A stretch of 64,000 nt of DNA from an uncultured Acidimicrobiales bacterium (GTDB taxonomy: Bacteria > Actinomycetota > Acidimicrobiia > Acidimicrobiales > Bin134): NCBI GenBank assembly GCA_951813555.1, contig OX638344.1, positions 496,001 to 560,000 of the forward strand. The letters are read 5' to 3'. Below are positions 34,226 to 43,481 of this stretch, piece by piece. Under the pieces are notes generated by a model that worked only from the letters and a program-made list of their open reading frames with translations, was not told where the DNA came from and did no database searches. Both the position numbers and the translations under genes were made by a program. Position 1 is the stretch's first letter, and each line of letters opens with the position of its first letter.

Positions 34226-36114
34226 CCGAGACCGGGTACTTCCCCGCCACCCAGGGCGCAACAGAAGCCCCCGCCCCCCGTCGGCGGCTGCTGGACCAAG
34301 ACTGGCCGAAGCTGCTGCGGGCGGGCGCCATCTTGGCCGTAGGACAGGTGTTCATCGCCCTGTCTGGCATGCCCGTCACATTCGATCGGCGGCTGCTGAT
34401 CGATCCGATCCTGAGCCTCGGCTACCTGTCTTTGCTGTGGCTGCCGCTGGTGGTGAGCTACTGGGTGGGCCGCGAGCAGGTGCTCGAAGGGATGACGGCC
34501 TACGCCAAGGGCGGTCGGGACGTTCTGGCCGGCGCGATGACCGCGCTCTTGGGCAACGCAGGCCTCGCTTTGCTGGTGGTGGGGATCACCCACTTCGACA
34601 TCCGCGACCCGCTGGTCAACTGGAGCCCCCAGCTCCTGGGCATCTTGGAGTTTGAAGAGTCGGTGTGGCTGGGGGCGCTCATTTGGCCGGCGATCGGGGC
34701 GGGCACCGGAGCGCTGGGCGGCGGATTGCACTGGGCAAGCTCTCGGATCAGCCGAACAACAGTCATTGTCTTGTTGTCGGTATTCGGTGCCGCGGTGCTT
34801 GAGAGCGTGATCACCGATCTAACCCAGGGCTTCCACATCGAGGCGGTGTCGGAATGGCTCTATGGTCCCAAGCGCGGGCTCACCTACCCCGCCGCCATCG
34901 TGGTTGCGGTTGCTGTTGTCGGGGTGATGACCGGGCTGGCGGCCTATCGGGCCTCCCCGGCCCGAGATGAGAGGGCTGCTCGTGGTGAGGGCGCAGCCAC
35001 TTCCGGTGGATCCGATACAACTCGACCAGCGTGGCGGCGCATGCCGACCAGGCGGTTGGTGAATCTCGTGCTCACCGTCGCCGCCATCGTGGTGCTCCCG
35101 CTGTTTTTGGGCCGGCTCACCAATGAGCTGCTGGCCAACGTGGGGCTGTTCATCCTGTTGGCCCTGGGCCTCAACATCATCGTGGGGCTGGCTGGCATCC
35201 TCGATCTGGGCTACGTGGCCTTCTTCGCGGTGGGCGGCTACAGCGTGGCCGTGCTCACCTCGCCGGGGTCGCCCCGGTTCGACCCGGAGATACCGTGGTT
35301 CGGAGCCCTGTTCGTGGCCATGCTGCTGGCCGGGCTGGCCGGGCTGTTCATCGGCGCCCCGGTGATCAGGATGCGGGGCGACTACCTGGCCATAGTCACC
35401 CTGGGTTTCGGCGAGATCATCCGAGTCTTGCTTTTGTCCGACTGGCTGTCGGGCACATTCAACGGCGCCCAAGGGATCACCAACATCCCCGGTGTGGAGG
35501 TATTCGGGCTGGCCACCGTGCGGGGATTCGAACCGCGGTCGGTGCTGTATCTGGTGCTGGTGTTCTGCGCCATCGCCGTTTATGTCTCGTGGCGGCTGGA
35601 AAACTCTCGCATCGGCCGGGCCTGGATGGCCATCCGGGAAGACGAGAGCGTGGCCGAGGCCATGGGGGTGGACACGGTGAGCGCCAAGCTCATGGCGTTC
35701 GTCACCGGTGCTGTTTTGGGATCGTTCAGCGGGGCGATCTTGTCGGCCAAAGTGGGGTCGGTGTTCCCCCACAGCTTCGCCATAATCGTGTCGATCGTGA
35801 TCCTGGTGGTGGTGATCTTCGGAGGCATGGGCAACATTCCCGGCGTCATCGCCGGCGCCGTGGTGCTCATCGGCATTCTGGGAGGCCCGAATCAGCCGGG
35901 GCTTCTCCAGGAGTTCGCCGAGTACAAGATCCTGATCTACGGCGCGCTCTTGGTGTGGATGATGATTCAGCGGTCCGAGGGACTGATACCCAGCGTGAGA
36001 CGGGCCCGCGAGCTGCACATCGACGAGATGAACCAGGATGCCTGGCTCCGGGCCCAGGCTGCCGCCGATGACGCACACAACGGAGGCGGCAACCGCGGAG
36101 GGGGCCGGCCGTGA
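34222..36114 (+). CDS. Branched-chain-type ABC permease (LivM-like) with long N-terminal membrane extension
   Basis: A 630-residue permease, against 320-370 for usual LivM proteins. The LivM core starts near residue 278 (LGLNIIVGLAGILDLGYVAF follows shortly) and continues through RMRGDYLAIVTLGFGEI. Before it lie about 275 residues with roughly six transmembrane segments and an Arg/Ser-rich linker (about 242-275). I do not recognise that extension. The start overlaps livH (ATGA) and the end overlaps livG (GTGA), so the extended frame is firmly placed in the operon. Confidence 0.88.
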   Translation: MTETGYFPATQGATEAPAPRRRLLDQDWPKLLRAGAILAVGQVFIALSGMPVTFDRRLLIDPILSLGYLSLLWLPLVVSYWVGREQVLEGMTAYAKGGRDVLAGAMTALLGNAGLALLVVGITHFDIRDPLVNWSPQLLGILEFEESVWLGALIWPAIGAGTGALGGGLHWASSRISRTTVIVLLSVFGAAVLESVITDLTQGFHIEAVSEWLYGPKRGLTYPAAIVVAVAVVGVMTGLAAYRASPARDERAARGEGAATSGGSDTTRPAWRRMPTRRLVNLVLTVAAIVVLPLFLGRLTNELLANVGLFILLALGLNIIVGLAGILDLGYVAFFAVGGYSVAVLTSPGSPRFDPEIPWFGALFVAMLLAGLAGLFIGAPVIRMRGDYLAIVTLGFGEIIRVLLLSDWLSGTFNGAQGITNIPGVEVFGLATVRGFEPRSVLYLVLVFCAIAVYVSWRLENSRIGRAWMAIREDESVAEAMGVDTVSAKLMAFVTGAVLGSFSGAILSAKVGSVFPHSFAIIVSIVILVVVIFGGMGNIPGVIAGAVVLIGILGGPNQPGLLQEFAEYKILIYGALLVWMMIQRSEGLIPSVRRARELHIDEMNQDAWLRAQAAADDAHNGGGNRGGGRP

Positions 36115-36902
36115 GCTCCCACTCGATGCTGGAGATCACCGGTTTGCACGTGGAGTTCGGGGGTCTGCACGCCCTCAACAATCTGGATTTCACCGTGGAA
36201 GAGGGTGAAATCGTGGCGGTGATCGGCCCCAACGGAGCGGGCAAGACCACGTTCTTCAACGTGGTCAGCGGGATGATGAAGCCCACTGAGGGCCAGCTCT
36301 TCTTCGAGGGCCGGTCGCTGCTGGGGCTCGACCCCAACAAGATCACTGCCCGGGGCATCGCCCGCACCTTCCAGAACGTGCGGCTGTTCAACAACATGAC
36401 GGTGCTGGAAAACGTCATGGTGTCCCAGCACTGCCGCACCCGCCAACGGATGCTTGACGCCCTGCTCCAAACCCGCCGGTTCCGCACCGAGGAGGCGCTG
36501 GTGAGAGATCGGGGCAAGGAGGTGCTGGGCTTCTTCGGCACCCGCCTCACCGGGTACCGCTTCGACCAGCCGGCCTCGGTGCTTTCCTACGCCAACCGCC
36601 GCCGTCTGGAGATCGCCCGGGCCATGGCTACCAGCCCCAAGCTGATCCTTCTGGACGAGCCGGTGGCGGGCATGAACCCGGTGGAATCGGCCGAGCTGAC
36701 CCAGCTCATCGGCAAGCTCCGCGACGAGATGGGCTACACCATCGTGCTCATCGAACACGACATGTCGGTGGTGCGGGACATCTCCGATCGGGTGGTGGTG
36801 CTGGACCACGGCGAGGCCATCGCCCGGGGCACCTACGCTGAGGTATCGGCCAACCCGCAGGTGATCGAGGCCTATCTGGGCCAGACGACCGATGGGAATT
36901 GA
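36111..36902 (+). CDS. Branched-chain-type ABC ATPase (LivG-like)
   Basis: A 263-residue cytoplasmic ATPase of the LivG family. Walker A is GPNGAGKTT (about 42-50), followed by the LivG-typical RTFQNVRLFNNMTVLENV. The signature position reads LSYANRRRLEIARAM rather than LSGGQ, common in LivG proteins (LSYGxQRRLEIARA). Walker B is LILLDEPVAGM, and the C-terminal segment ends VIEAYLG. It begins at a GTG inside the livM stop and overlaps livF by 11 bp. Confidence 0.93.
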   Translation: MSSHSMLEITGLHVEFGGLHALNNLDFTVEEGEIVAVIGPNGAGKTTFFNVVSGMMKPTEGQLFFEGRSLLGLDPNKITARGIARTFQNVRLFNNMTVLENVMVSQHCRTRQRMLDALLQTRRFRTEEALVRDRGKEVLGFFGTRLTGYRFDQPASVLSYANRRRLEIARAMATSPKLILLDEPVAGMNPVESAELTQLIGKLRDEMGYTIVLIEHDMSVVRDISDRVVVLDHGEAIARGTYAEVSANPQVIEAYLGQTTDGN

Positions 36903-37707
36903 GCACCCAATGAGCTCGGACACGCCCGATATGAAGACTTCCGCTCCGGCAGCAGAGCAAGAGGCATCCGCCCATGCCGAGCCGGTGCTGGAGCTGCGGG
37001 CGGTGAACACCCACTACGGGGCGGTACACATTCTGAAAGACGTTGATCTGGCCATCTACTCCGGCGAGCTGGTGTGCCTGTTGGGCGGCAACGCCAGCGG
37101 CAAGTCCACCACGCTGCGGACGATCCTGGGCATGGTGAAGCCCACCACCGGCGATGTGGTGCTCAACGGGCAGGTGGTGACCAACCAATCCACCCGGGAG
37201 CGAGTAGCGCTGGGGGTGACCATGGTCCCGGAGAACCGGCGGCTGTTCAAACGCCTCACGGTGGGCGAGAACCTCGAGATGGGGGCGTTTCTGCGCAGCG
37301 ATGCCGATGGGACAGCCGCCGACCGGGAATGGGTGTTCGAGCTGTTCCCCCGGGTGAAGGAGCGGCTCAACCAGAAAGCCGGCACCTTGTCGGGCGGCGA
37401 GCAGCAGATGGTGGCCATTGGCCGAGCGCTGATGGCCCGGCCCCAGATCCTGCTCATGGACGAGCCCTCCATGGGATTGGCCCCGGCCCTGGTGCAGCAG
37501 AACTTCGCCCTCATCCAGCAGATCCACTCTGCCGGAGTCACCATCTTCATGGTGGAGCAGAACGCCAACATGGCGCTGTCGATCGCCGACCGAGGCTGGG
37601 TGCTCCAAACCGGCCGCGTCGTCCTCTCCGATTCCGCCGACAACCTCCTCGCCCACCCCGACCTCCAAGCCTCTTATCTGGGCACCGCCGAAGACGAGAG
37701 GGGCTAA
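36892..37707 (+). CDS. Branched-chain-type ABC ATPase (LivF-like)
   Basis: A 271-residue ATPase, the second of the pair. Walker A reads GGNASGKSTT (Ala replaces the more usual Gly/Ala-Gly spacing but the Lys-Ser remains). The signature is LSGGEQQMVAIGRALM and Walker B LLMDEPSMGLAP, with EQNANMALSIADRGWVL in LivF style. The start may be 36892 or the ATG at 36910; the first 30 residues are a non-conserved acidic leader. It ends the operon and is convergent with the flavin oxidoreductase gene. Confidence 0.92.
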   Translation: MGIEHPMSSDTPDMKTSAPAAEQEASAHAEPVLELRAVNTHYGAVHILKDVDLAIYSGELVCLLGGNASGKSTTLRTILGMVKPTTGDVVLNGQVVTNQSTRERVALGVTMVPENRRLFKRLTVGENLEMGAFLRSDADGTAADREWVFELFPRVKERLNQKAGTLSGGEQQMVAIGRALMARPQILLMDEPSMGLAPALVQQNFALIQQIHSAGVTIFMVEQNANMALSIADRGWVLQTGRVVLSDSADNLLAHPDLQASYLGTAEDERG

Positions 37708-37717
37708 CCGCCAGGGC

Positions 37718-39535
37718 TCAGTCGCCGAAATCGATGGTGTGGGCATCGGCGATGGCGGTGAGGATGGTGCCGGGGCTGCGGGTGTCGCCGATGACTTGGA
37801 CGGTGAGGCCAGCGTTGGCGAGATCGGTGGATAGGGGGTCGTGGGGGTGTTTGGCCACGGTGAGGGTGAGGTCGGCCTCGGGGGATGTGTCGACTTTGGT
37901 TTGGATTTCGACCTTGAGTACATGCAGCCGCTCTAGAGCGGGTTGGACCACCAGGTCGAGCAGGGCGTTGGCGGCTATTCGGCGGCCGGGGGTGGTCAGC
38001 GTGACTGCTAGCCCTTGGGTAGCCAGCCACTCAGCCAGGCCAAGGGCTTCGTAGCCGCCGAAGCGGTCGTCGACCACGGCGGTGGCACCCTTAGGGACGG
38101 TACTGATGTCGGGAATCTCGGCACCGGTGGCGCCGGTGGCCACCACCACAAGGTCGGGGCGGACTGCTGAGATGGAATGCACATCGGCGGTTTGGTTCAA
38201 ACGCACAACGACGCCGAGGCGGTTTAGCTCTCGCTCTTGCCAGTCGCAGATGTCGCCCAGCAAGGCCCGAGTGGGAAGCTCTTGGGCTTGCCGGACGGCG
38301 CCGCCCAAGCGGTCGCGGGCTTCGAACAGCACCACGGAATGACCCCGCTCGGCAGCCAGTCGGGCCGCTTCCATGCCGCCGGGTCCCCCGCCGACAACCA
38401 CAATCTGTCGGGGTAGGGGTCTCGGATCCGGGAGTGGGTAGTCCTGCTCGCGGCCCACCGCCGGGTTGACCGCGCACGACAGGCGGCCCCGGTTGAGGCC
38501 GCCGACGCAGCCGTCGTTGCCGGCGATGCAGGGACGGACCTCGGCCTCTCGGCCGGCGGCGCTCTTGGCCACCAGCTCGGGGTCGGCGATGTGGGCTCGG
38601 GTGAGGCCCACCATGTCTGCCACTCCTTCGGCGATCAATTGATCGGCCTCGGCCAGGGTGCGGAACCGCCCGGTCACGATCGCCGGCAGGTTTACAGCAG
38701 CCACCACCGGGGCGGCAGCCTCTAATTCGTAGCCGGGCGGCTCGTGCATTCCGCCCATGATCTTGTGGGGCCGCAGGCAGCTCCCGTAGGTGAGGTTCAC
38801 GTAGTTGATCAGGCCGTCGTCGGCCAGCACCCGAACCAGCTCGGCGCAGTCGTGCTCAGTCACTCCCCCGTCGCCCACGGCTTCTGATCCGACCCGAACA
38901 CCCAGGGCGACATCGGGACCGATCGCTTCCCGCACGGCACCAACGATCTCGCGGGCCAACCGGATGCGGTTCTGCCACGATCCGCCGTAGTGGTCGGTGC
39001 GCCGGTTGGTGGCCGCCGACATGAACTGCTGAAGCAGATAGCCGTGGGCGATGTGAACCTCCACCCCATCGAGGCCCCCCTCAGCACACCATCGGGCGCC
39101 GGAAGCGAAGGCATCGATCAGCTCATCAATGTCGTCTTGAGCCATGGCCTTGGCCGGACGGCGGATGCTGGGGCCGGCCAGCTCTGATGCCGACCACGGC
39201 GGCCCGCCGTCGGCGGTCACACCCTCGTAGCCCAGATGTCCGAGCTGCTGGAATACGGCCATGCCGTAGGGGGTCAGGCGATCCATCAGACTGCGGTAGT
39301 CGTCGACCACCGAGGCCTCGTGCAGCCACAGCGTGCCCATGTCGGTGGGGTGGACCGAAGCGGCCTCCAAGATGGTCAACCCACAGCCCCCGGCGGCCCG
39401 GGCCTCGTGGTAGGCGATCAGCTCGTCGGTGATCCGCCCTTGTCCGATGTTTGTGCCGTGGGCGGTGCGCACCACCCGGTTCTTGATCTCCAGCCCATTG
39501 ATCTCAATCGGCGCCAGAACGTGTTCGTAGCTCAT
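37718..39535 (-). CDS. Old-yellow-enzyme/FAD fusion oxidoreductase (2,4-dienoyl-CoA reductase-like)
   Basis: A 605-residue enzyme with the domain order of FadH and trimethylamine dehydrogenase: an FMN TIM barrel (1-330, with HIAHGYLLQQF), an iron-sulfur segment, and an FAD/NAD(P) domain starting VVVGGGPGGMEAARLA near 381. The iron-sulfur motif reads CIAGNDGC...C, so C336, C343 and C354 are present, but the second ligand of the usual CxxC is Gly at 339. Either the cluster is a three-Cys form or it is lost. The enzyme may reduce an enone or dienoyl compound, or demethylate a methylated compound. Confidence 0.87.
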   Translation of the reverse strand: MSYEHVLAPIEINGLEIKNRVVRTAHGTNIGQGRITDELIAYHEARAAGGCGLTILEAASVHPTDMGTLWLHEASVVDDYRSLMDRLTPYGMAVFQQLGHLGYEGVTADGGPPWSASELAGPSIRRPAKAMAQDDIDELIDAFASGARWCAEGGLDGVEVHIAHGYLLQQFMSAATNRRTDHYGGSWQNRIRLAREIVGAVREAIGPDVALGVRVGSEAVGDGGVTEHDCAELVRVLADDGLINYVNLTYGSCLRPHKIMGGMHEPPGYELEAAAPVVAAVNLPAIVTGRFRTLAEADQLIAEGVADMVGLTRAHIADPELVAKSAAGREAEVRPCIAGNDGCVGGLNRGRLSCAVNPAVGREQDYPLPDPRPLPRQIVVVGGGPGGMEAARLAAERGHSVVLFEARDRLGGAVRQAQELPTRALLGDICDWQERELNRLGVVVRLNQTADVHSISAVRPDLVVVATGATGAEIPDISTVPKGATAVVDDRFGGYEALGLAEWLATQGLAVTLTTPGRRIAANALLDLVVQPALERLHVLKVEIQTKVDTSPEADLTLTVAKHPHDPLSTDLANAGLTVQVIGDTRSPGTILTAIADAHTIDFGD

Positions 39536-39587
39536 GGAATCAACCTGTATTGCCCGTTAGCGAGCTTGTCGGCCGTCGTCCCTGCGG

Positions 39588-40772
39588 TCAAGGCCGCATC
39601 TCACCGACCCGGTTGGCGCGGATGAAGCAGGCAGCGGCGGCTGCGCTGCCCAGGGCCATGACCAACCAGGCCCAGGTGTAGGTGCCCAACCAATCAACTA
39701 GCGCACCGAAGCTCACCGGCGTGGCCAGCGCCCCCATGTAGTAGCCGGTCATGGTGACGCCAGTGGCCCGGGCCACGGCCTGCGGTGCCCGATCGACCAC
39801 CGCGGCGTGCATAATGCCGATGGCCGCCAACTGGACGATGAACCCAGCGAACAATCCTATGGTGGCCACGGCCAGGCCAAACGTTAGGCCGCTCATTGTC
39901 ACAAGAATCGACGCGGTCAGCACGGCGCACAACCCGACGATGAGCGGCACCCGTCGATTTCGGCCGAGATAATCGGCCCGCAACGCGGTCAGCGACATGC
40001 AGACCGCTCCAAGCCCGGCGGCTATGCCGGCGATGGCGCCGGCCACCGGCTTTGAGGTGCCCAGGCCCTCGTCCAGATACGGCACTGCCCAGGAAAACAG
40101 CGGCTGCGAGGAGCCCACCAAGAAGAAGGCAGACACGGCAAACCACCAGAATCCACGGGGAAGGACCGATTCTCGGCGCTGCGTCCGTGTCCGAGAGGAG
40201 CGGATGTCGGGAATGACCACCGAGGCATTGACCGCACTGACCGCCGCAATGGTCCCGCCAATCATCAAAATTAGGTTCCAACTCCACCGGTCGGAAGCCC
40301 AGGGCACCAGCACTGCGCTGATCAGCGCCATTGTCGGCACCCCCGAAGTCTTGGCCGACAATGCCAGCGTACGACGGGTTTCTGGCACGGCAGCGGCCAC
40401 CGCCTCGTTGGTGGCCGCGTTGGTCAGGGCGTAGCCGAAACCGGCGAAGACCGCGGCCCCGATCAAAGCGGCATAGCTATCCAGAAGGGCGGCGGACCAC
40501 GCGGCAATCGCCACGATCAATTGATCGGCAACCACCGCGGCGCGGGTTCCGATCTTTTCGGTGAAGCGAGCTCCGATGATCGATCCCAAGCCGGTGCAAC
40601 CGAAGTGCAGGCTCACCAGCAGCCCGACCTGAGCCCGGGAGATGCCGAGGTCGTCGCGCACTGCGGCTACGAAATAACCAGGAAAAAAGCCCAGGCTGGA
40701 GCCGATGCCCAGCGCCAGCATGCTGGCCCCAACCACGGCTGGACCTCGTCCCGCTCCCGGTTGCGCGCTCAT
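39588..40772 (-). CDS. MFS transporter
   Basis: A 394-residue major facilitator superfamily protein with twelve predicted membrane helices. The N-terminal half has GLGSIIGARFTEKIGTRAA, a version of the family loop 2-3 motif. The central loop (SSRTRTQRRESVLPRG) separates two six-helix bundles. The start MSAQPGAGRGPAV at 40772 is an ATG. The substrate is unknown. It lies 52 bp from the flavin oxidoreductase in the same direction, and the two could work on the same compound. Confidence 0.87.
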   Translation of the reverse strand: MSAQPGAGRGPAVVGASMLALGIGSSLGFFPGYFVAAVRDDLGISRAQVGLLVSLHFGCTGLGSIIGARFTEKIGTRAAVVADQLIVAIAAWSAALLDSYAALIGAAVFAGFGYALTNAATNEAVAAAVPETRRTLALSAKTSGVPTMALISAVLVPWASDRWSWNLILMIGGTIAAVSAVNASVVIPDIRSSRTRTQRRESVLPRGFWWFAVSAFFLVGSSQPLFSWAVPYLDEGLGTSKPVAGAIAGIAAGLGAVCMSLTALRADYLGRNRRVPLIVGLCAVLTASILVTMSGLTFGLAVATIGLFAGFIVQLAAIGIMHAAVVDRAPQAVARATGVTMTGYYMGALATPVSFGALVDWLGTYTWAWLVMALGSAAAAACFIRANRVGEMRP

Positions 40773-40874
40773 GCACTTCCCCCACCCAACACTTCGGGCG
40801 ACGTTATCGGCCAGCAGAGTCAACCCAGTGGTTGGGCGACCGTTGGCTGCCCGTCGGGCCGGTACGCTCCATTG

Positions 40875-41759
40875 GTGGACTTGTCGCCCGCCGCAGTGGG
40901 ACGAGCGGTATCTGAGGTGTTCGACGGAGTGGGCGCTCTGCCTGGTGTAGAGCGCTTGGACCGGGGATTTTCCTGGGTGACGCTGGCGGTGGACGACGTG
41001 ATCGTGCGGGTGGCCCCCTTGGGCGGAACTCTGGACCCCTACGACCCCCAGGTTGAGGCGGCCAACCTGCGCCGGGTGGAGGGGATAGTTCCCGCACCTC
41101 GGGTGCTGGCCGTACAGGCCGACGCCGACAATCCCATCGGGCGTCCGTTCGGCGTCCACACCCGAGTGCCAGGGGGAGTACTGCGGCTCGACGACGTGAC
41201 CGAGCGCCGCTCAGAGTACGTCGCCGTGGCCGGACAGGCGTTGGGCGAGCTCCACAACCTGACCGCGCCGGGGACGGTGGCCGAGGCCTACGACGCCGAG
41301 TTAGGCCGCACCGAGGCCGTCTACCAGCGGGCCGCCCCCGACCGCCATCCCGAATTCGAGGCCGCCCTAGCATGGCTGGCAGCCCACCGCCCCGACTGCG
41401 ACGAGCCCGCAGTGTGGTGCCACGGCGACTTCCGGTTTGCCAACATGAGCTGGACGGGACCCGGAGAGTTGGGCGGCATCTTGGACTGGGAGCGAGCCTG
41501 GCCCGGCGACCCCATGTGTGACGTGGCCTTCACCCACCGCTTCTCCGGCTGGTGCTTGATTGGTGACTCCACCGACTACGGCCACCCCCTCGACCAGGAG
41601 CGCCTTGCCTACGCCGCCCGCTTCGAGCGAGTCCGCTCCTTCACCGCCTCGATGAGGGCCATCCGAGCTTGGCTAGACGGCCGCTCCCACGACCCCCGCC
41701 TACTAACCATCGGCCGCCGCGGCGAACAAGCTATGAAGACAGAACTCGACTGGGCCTGA
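40875..41759 (+). CDS. Aminoglycoside-phosphotransferase-fold kinase
   Basis: A 294-residue kinase-like protein of the APH/choline kinase family. The catalytic loop HGDFRFANM gives H183, D185 and N190, and the metal-binding Asp is D204 (GGILDWERAWPGD). The N-terminal lobe has GFSWVTLAVDDVIVRVAP. A GTG at 40875 is the likely start, with a TTG one codon upstream. Homologues with acyl-CoA dehydrogenases are common in actinobacterial catabolic regions; the substrate is unknown. It diverges from the MFS gene by about 100 bp and overlaps a small convergent gene by 29 bp. Confidence 0.85.
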   Translation: MDLSPAAVGRAVSEVFDGVGALPGVERLDRGFSWVTLAVDDVIVRVAPLGGTLDPYDPQVEAANLRRVEGIVPAPRVLAVQADADNPIGRPFGVHTRVPGGVLRLDDVTERRSEYVAVAGQALGELHNLTAPGTVAEAYDAELGRTEAVYQRAAPDRHPEFEAALAWLAAHRPDCDEPAVWCHGDFRFANMSWTGPGELGGILDWERAWPGDPMCDVAFTHRFSGWCLIGDSTDYGHPLDQERLAYAARFERVRSFTASMRAIRAWLDGRSHDPRLLTIGRRGEQAMKTELDWA

Positions 41760-42021
41760 TGATTGGACAGCTAGGCCAGTAATCCTCGATGTCAACAACA
41801 TCGAACTTGCCTTGCGGCTCATACACCCTTATCGAGACCCTTGTCCCTGCAATGAGCGCCCATCGACGAATCGGGTACATGCCCGACTCAGCTTCGCCGG
41901 GGAGCGCTGTTCGAGGCTGATCAGCAAGAGCGATGATGCCGTCTACAAGTTCTGATACCTGATCGGCCGTCTCGCCGAAACACCAAAGATTGACCGCAGC
42001 GCGCAAGGAAGCAGCATCCAC
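41731..42021 (-). CDS. Small protein of unknown function, second gene of a two-gene unit
   Basis: A 96-residue open frame starting at GTG, with MDAASLRAAVNLWCFGETADQVSELV and a strand-rich C-terminal part (RRWALIAGTRVSIRVYEP, KFDVVDIEDYWPS). The composition looks like a folded protein rather than noise. No family is recognised. A short charged protein is encoded 32 bp upstream in the same direction, an arrangement like small toxin-antitoxin pairs, but neither protein shows a known toxin motif. Confidence 0.5.
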   Translation of the reverse strand: MDAASLRAAVNLWCFGETADQVSELVDGIIALADQPRTALPGEAESGMYPIRRWALIAGTRVSIRVYEPQGKFDVVDIEDYWPSCPIIRPSRVLSS

Positions 42022-42053
42022 ATTCCAAGTTTGTGCCCCCTTGTCAGGAGTAC

Positions 42054-42236
42054 TCAGGCAAGCACCTCATCGATGGGCTCACCAGCACGAATGCGGGCTG
42101 CTCTGGAGCGCAGCTCATCCGCAGAAAGCACCTCCGATGGCTCACCCGCCGCCAGACGACGAGCGTTTTCTGCCTCGTTGGCCTCGTACTTGAGCCTCCG
42201 CCGCTCGGCGGCCTCTGACTTTGAGGCGATCTTCAC
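42054..42236 (-). CDS. Short charged protein, possible antitoxin-like
   Basis: A 60-residue product from a GTG at 42236 (MKIASKSEAAERRRLKYEAN), almost entirely charged helix and ending DELRSRAARIRAGEPIDEVLA. A TTG start ten codons further up is possible. It is not recognised by family. Position ahead of a 96-residue unknown protein suggests a two-gene unit. Alternatively it is a chance frame, though its helix pattern and tight packing argue against that. Confidence 0.45.
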   Translation of the reverse strand: MKIASKSEAAERRRLKYEANEAENARRLAAGEPSEVLSADELRSRAARIRAGEPIDEVLA

Positions 42237-42280
42237 GCCGCCAGCATACCAACACCTCGGCTCCAACCGGTCCTGAGAGG

Positions 42281-43447
42281 CTAGCTCCGGCCCAAGATCA
42301 TCACGTTGTGGTACTGGGCGCCAGCGCCGGCACCGGTGACCAGGGCCACTTCGGCGTCGGCCACTTGGCCGGGGCCGGCGGTGCCCCGAAGCTGCCGCAC
42401 GGCTTCGACGATCTTGAGGGTGGGACCGCCCCAGCCGATGTGGCTGTAGCTGAGCAGGCCGCCGTCGGTGTTGAGCGGGTGGCGGCCGTTGGTGCCGATG
42501 CCCGCCTCGGCCAGGTAGTCGGCCCCTTCACCCACGGCGCATAGGCCCAGCATCTCGAACTGGCGCACCACCTCGTAGGTGTTGATGTCGTAGAGCTCGA
42601 ACACGTCCACGTCACGCGGGCTCAGCTCGGCCAGCTCAAAGGCCCGCTGGGCGGCGTCGGCCCCCAAGCTCCACACCTCGTCGTAGCGGGGCGGGTTCAC
42701 GTATTGCTGACGGTGCCATTCCGATCCTCCGCCCATAATGGCCACCGGCGGCTGCGGGAGATCTCGGGCCCGCTCGGCAGTGGTGAGCACCATGGCCGCG
42801 GCCCCCTCGGTGGCCAAGCACAGGTCCAACAATCGGAAAGGCTCGGCCACCATCGGAGAGGACAGCACATCGGCCGCCGTGAAAGGGCCCCGCCCGGTCA
42901 TCACCGCGGCGGGGTTGGCCGACCCGGCGTTGCGGATAGCGGCGGCAATGGCCGCCACACATTCAGGGTCGGGGGCAAAGCGATGGCGGTACACCTGGGC
43001 CACCAAGGCGAACTGGGCCGCGGTGAGCGATCCCCAGCAGGCGATGAACTCGTTGTCGGGCCGGGTGTAGTCGGCCACGCTGGCGCCGCCCATGACCCCG
43101 GCCTGGCCTCCGAACACCACGGCTGTCTGGCACAGTCCAGCAGCCACCGCGGCAGCCGCATCAAGAGCTCCGGGAACGCCTTGGGGATAGGTGTCGCACA
43201 CCCATCGCAGCGGTCGGCCGAACACCTCGGCCCAATCGGCCGAACCGGGCTGGAACACGGTGCCTCCCGGTCCGGGCCAGCGAGCGGCCACCCCGTCGAC
43301 GTCGGCCACTGTCAGCCCCGCGTCGTCAAGCGCGGCCCGTGCAGCCCGAAGGGAGATCTCCGCTGAGGTGGTGTCGAGATGGCGAGCCATCTCGGTGGCG
43401 GCTACTCCAGCAATGGCCACTCTATGCAGGGGATGGGAACCGCTCAC
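42281..43447 (-). CDS. Thiolase-fold protein (lipid-transfer/SCP-x type)
   Basis: A 388-residue thiolase superfamily protein of the SCP-x/Ltp class. The C-terminal half is well kept: FELYDINTYEVVRQFEMLG, HPLNTDGGLLSYSHIGWGG and a closing VALVTGAGAGAQYHNVMIL. Where classical thiolases have the nucleophilic Cys (CxSG), this protein reads DTYPQGVPGA, so it is probably not a standard thiolase. Ltp2-type members work as retro-aldolases together with DUF35 proteins, and a DUF35 gene is two genes upstream in the same direction. The start is a GTG at 43447. Confidence 0.82.
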   Translation of the reverse strand: MSGSHPLHRVAIAGVAATEMARHLDTTSAEISLRAARAALDDAGLTVADVDGVAARWPGPGGTVFQPGSADWAEVFGRPLRWVCDTYPQGVPGALDAAAAVAAGLCQTAVVFGGQAGVMGGASVADYTRPDNEFIACWGSLTAAQFALVAQVYRHRFAPDPECVAAIAAAIRNAGSANPAAVMTGRGPFTAADVLSSPMVAEPFRLLDLCLATEGAAAMVLTTAERARDLPQPPVAIMGGGSEWHRQQYVNPPRYDEVWSLGADAAQRAFELAELSPRDVDVFELYDINTYEVVRQFEMLGLCAVGEGADYLAEAGIGTNGRHPLNTDGGLLSYSHIGWGGPTLKIVEAVRQLRGTAGPGQVADAEVALVTGAGAGAQYHNVMILGRS

Positions 43448-43481
43448 ACCCGCCGACCCTCACGCCAATACCGAGAGCGGT

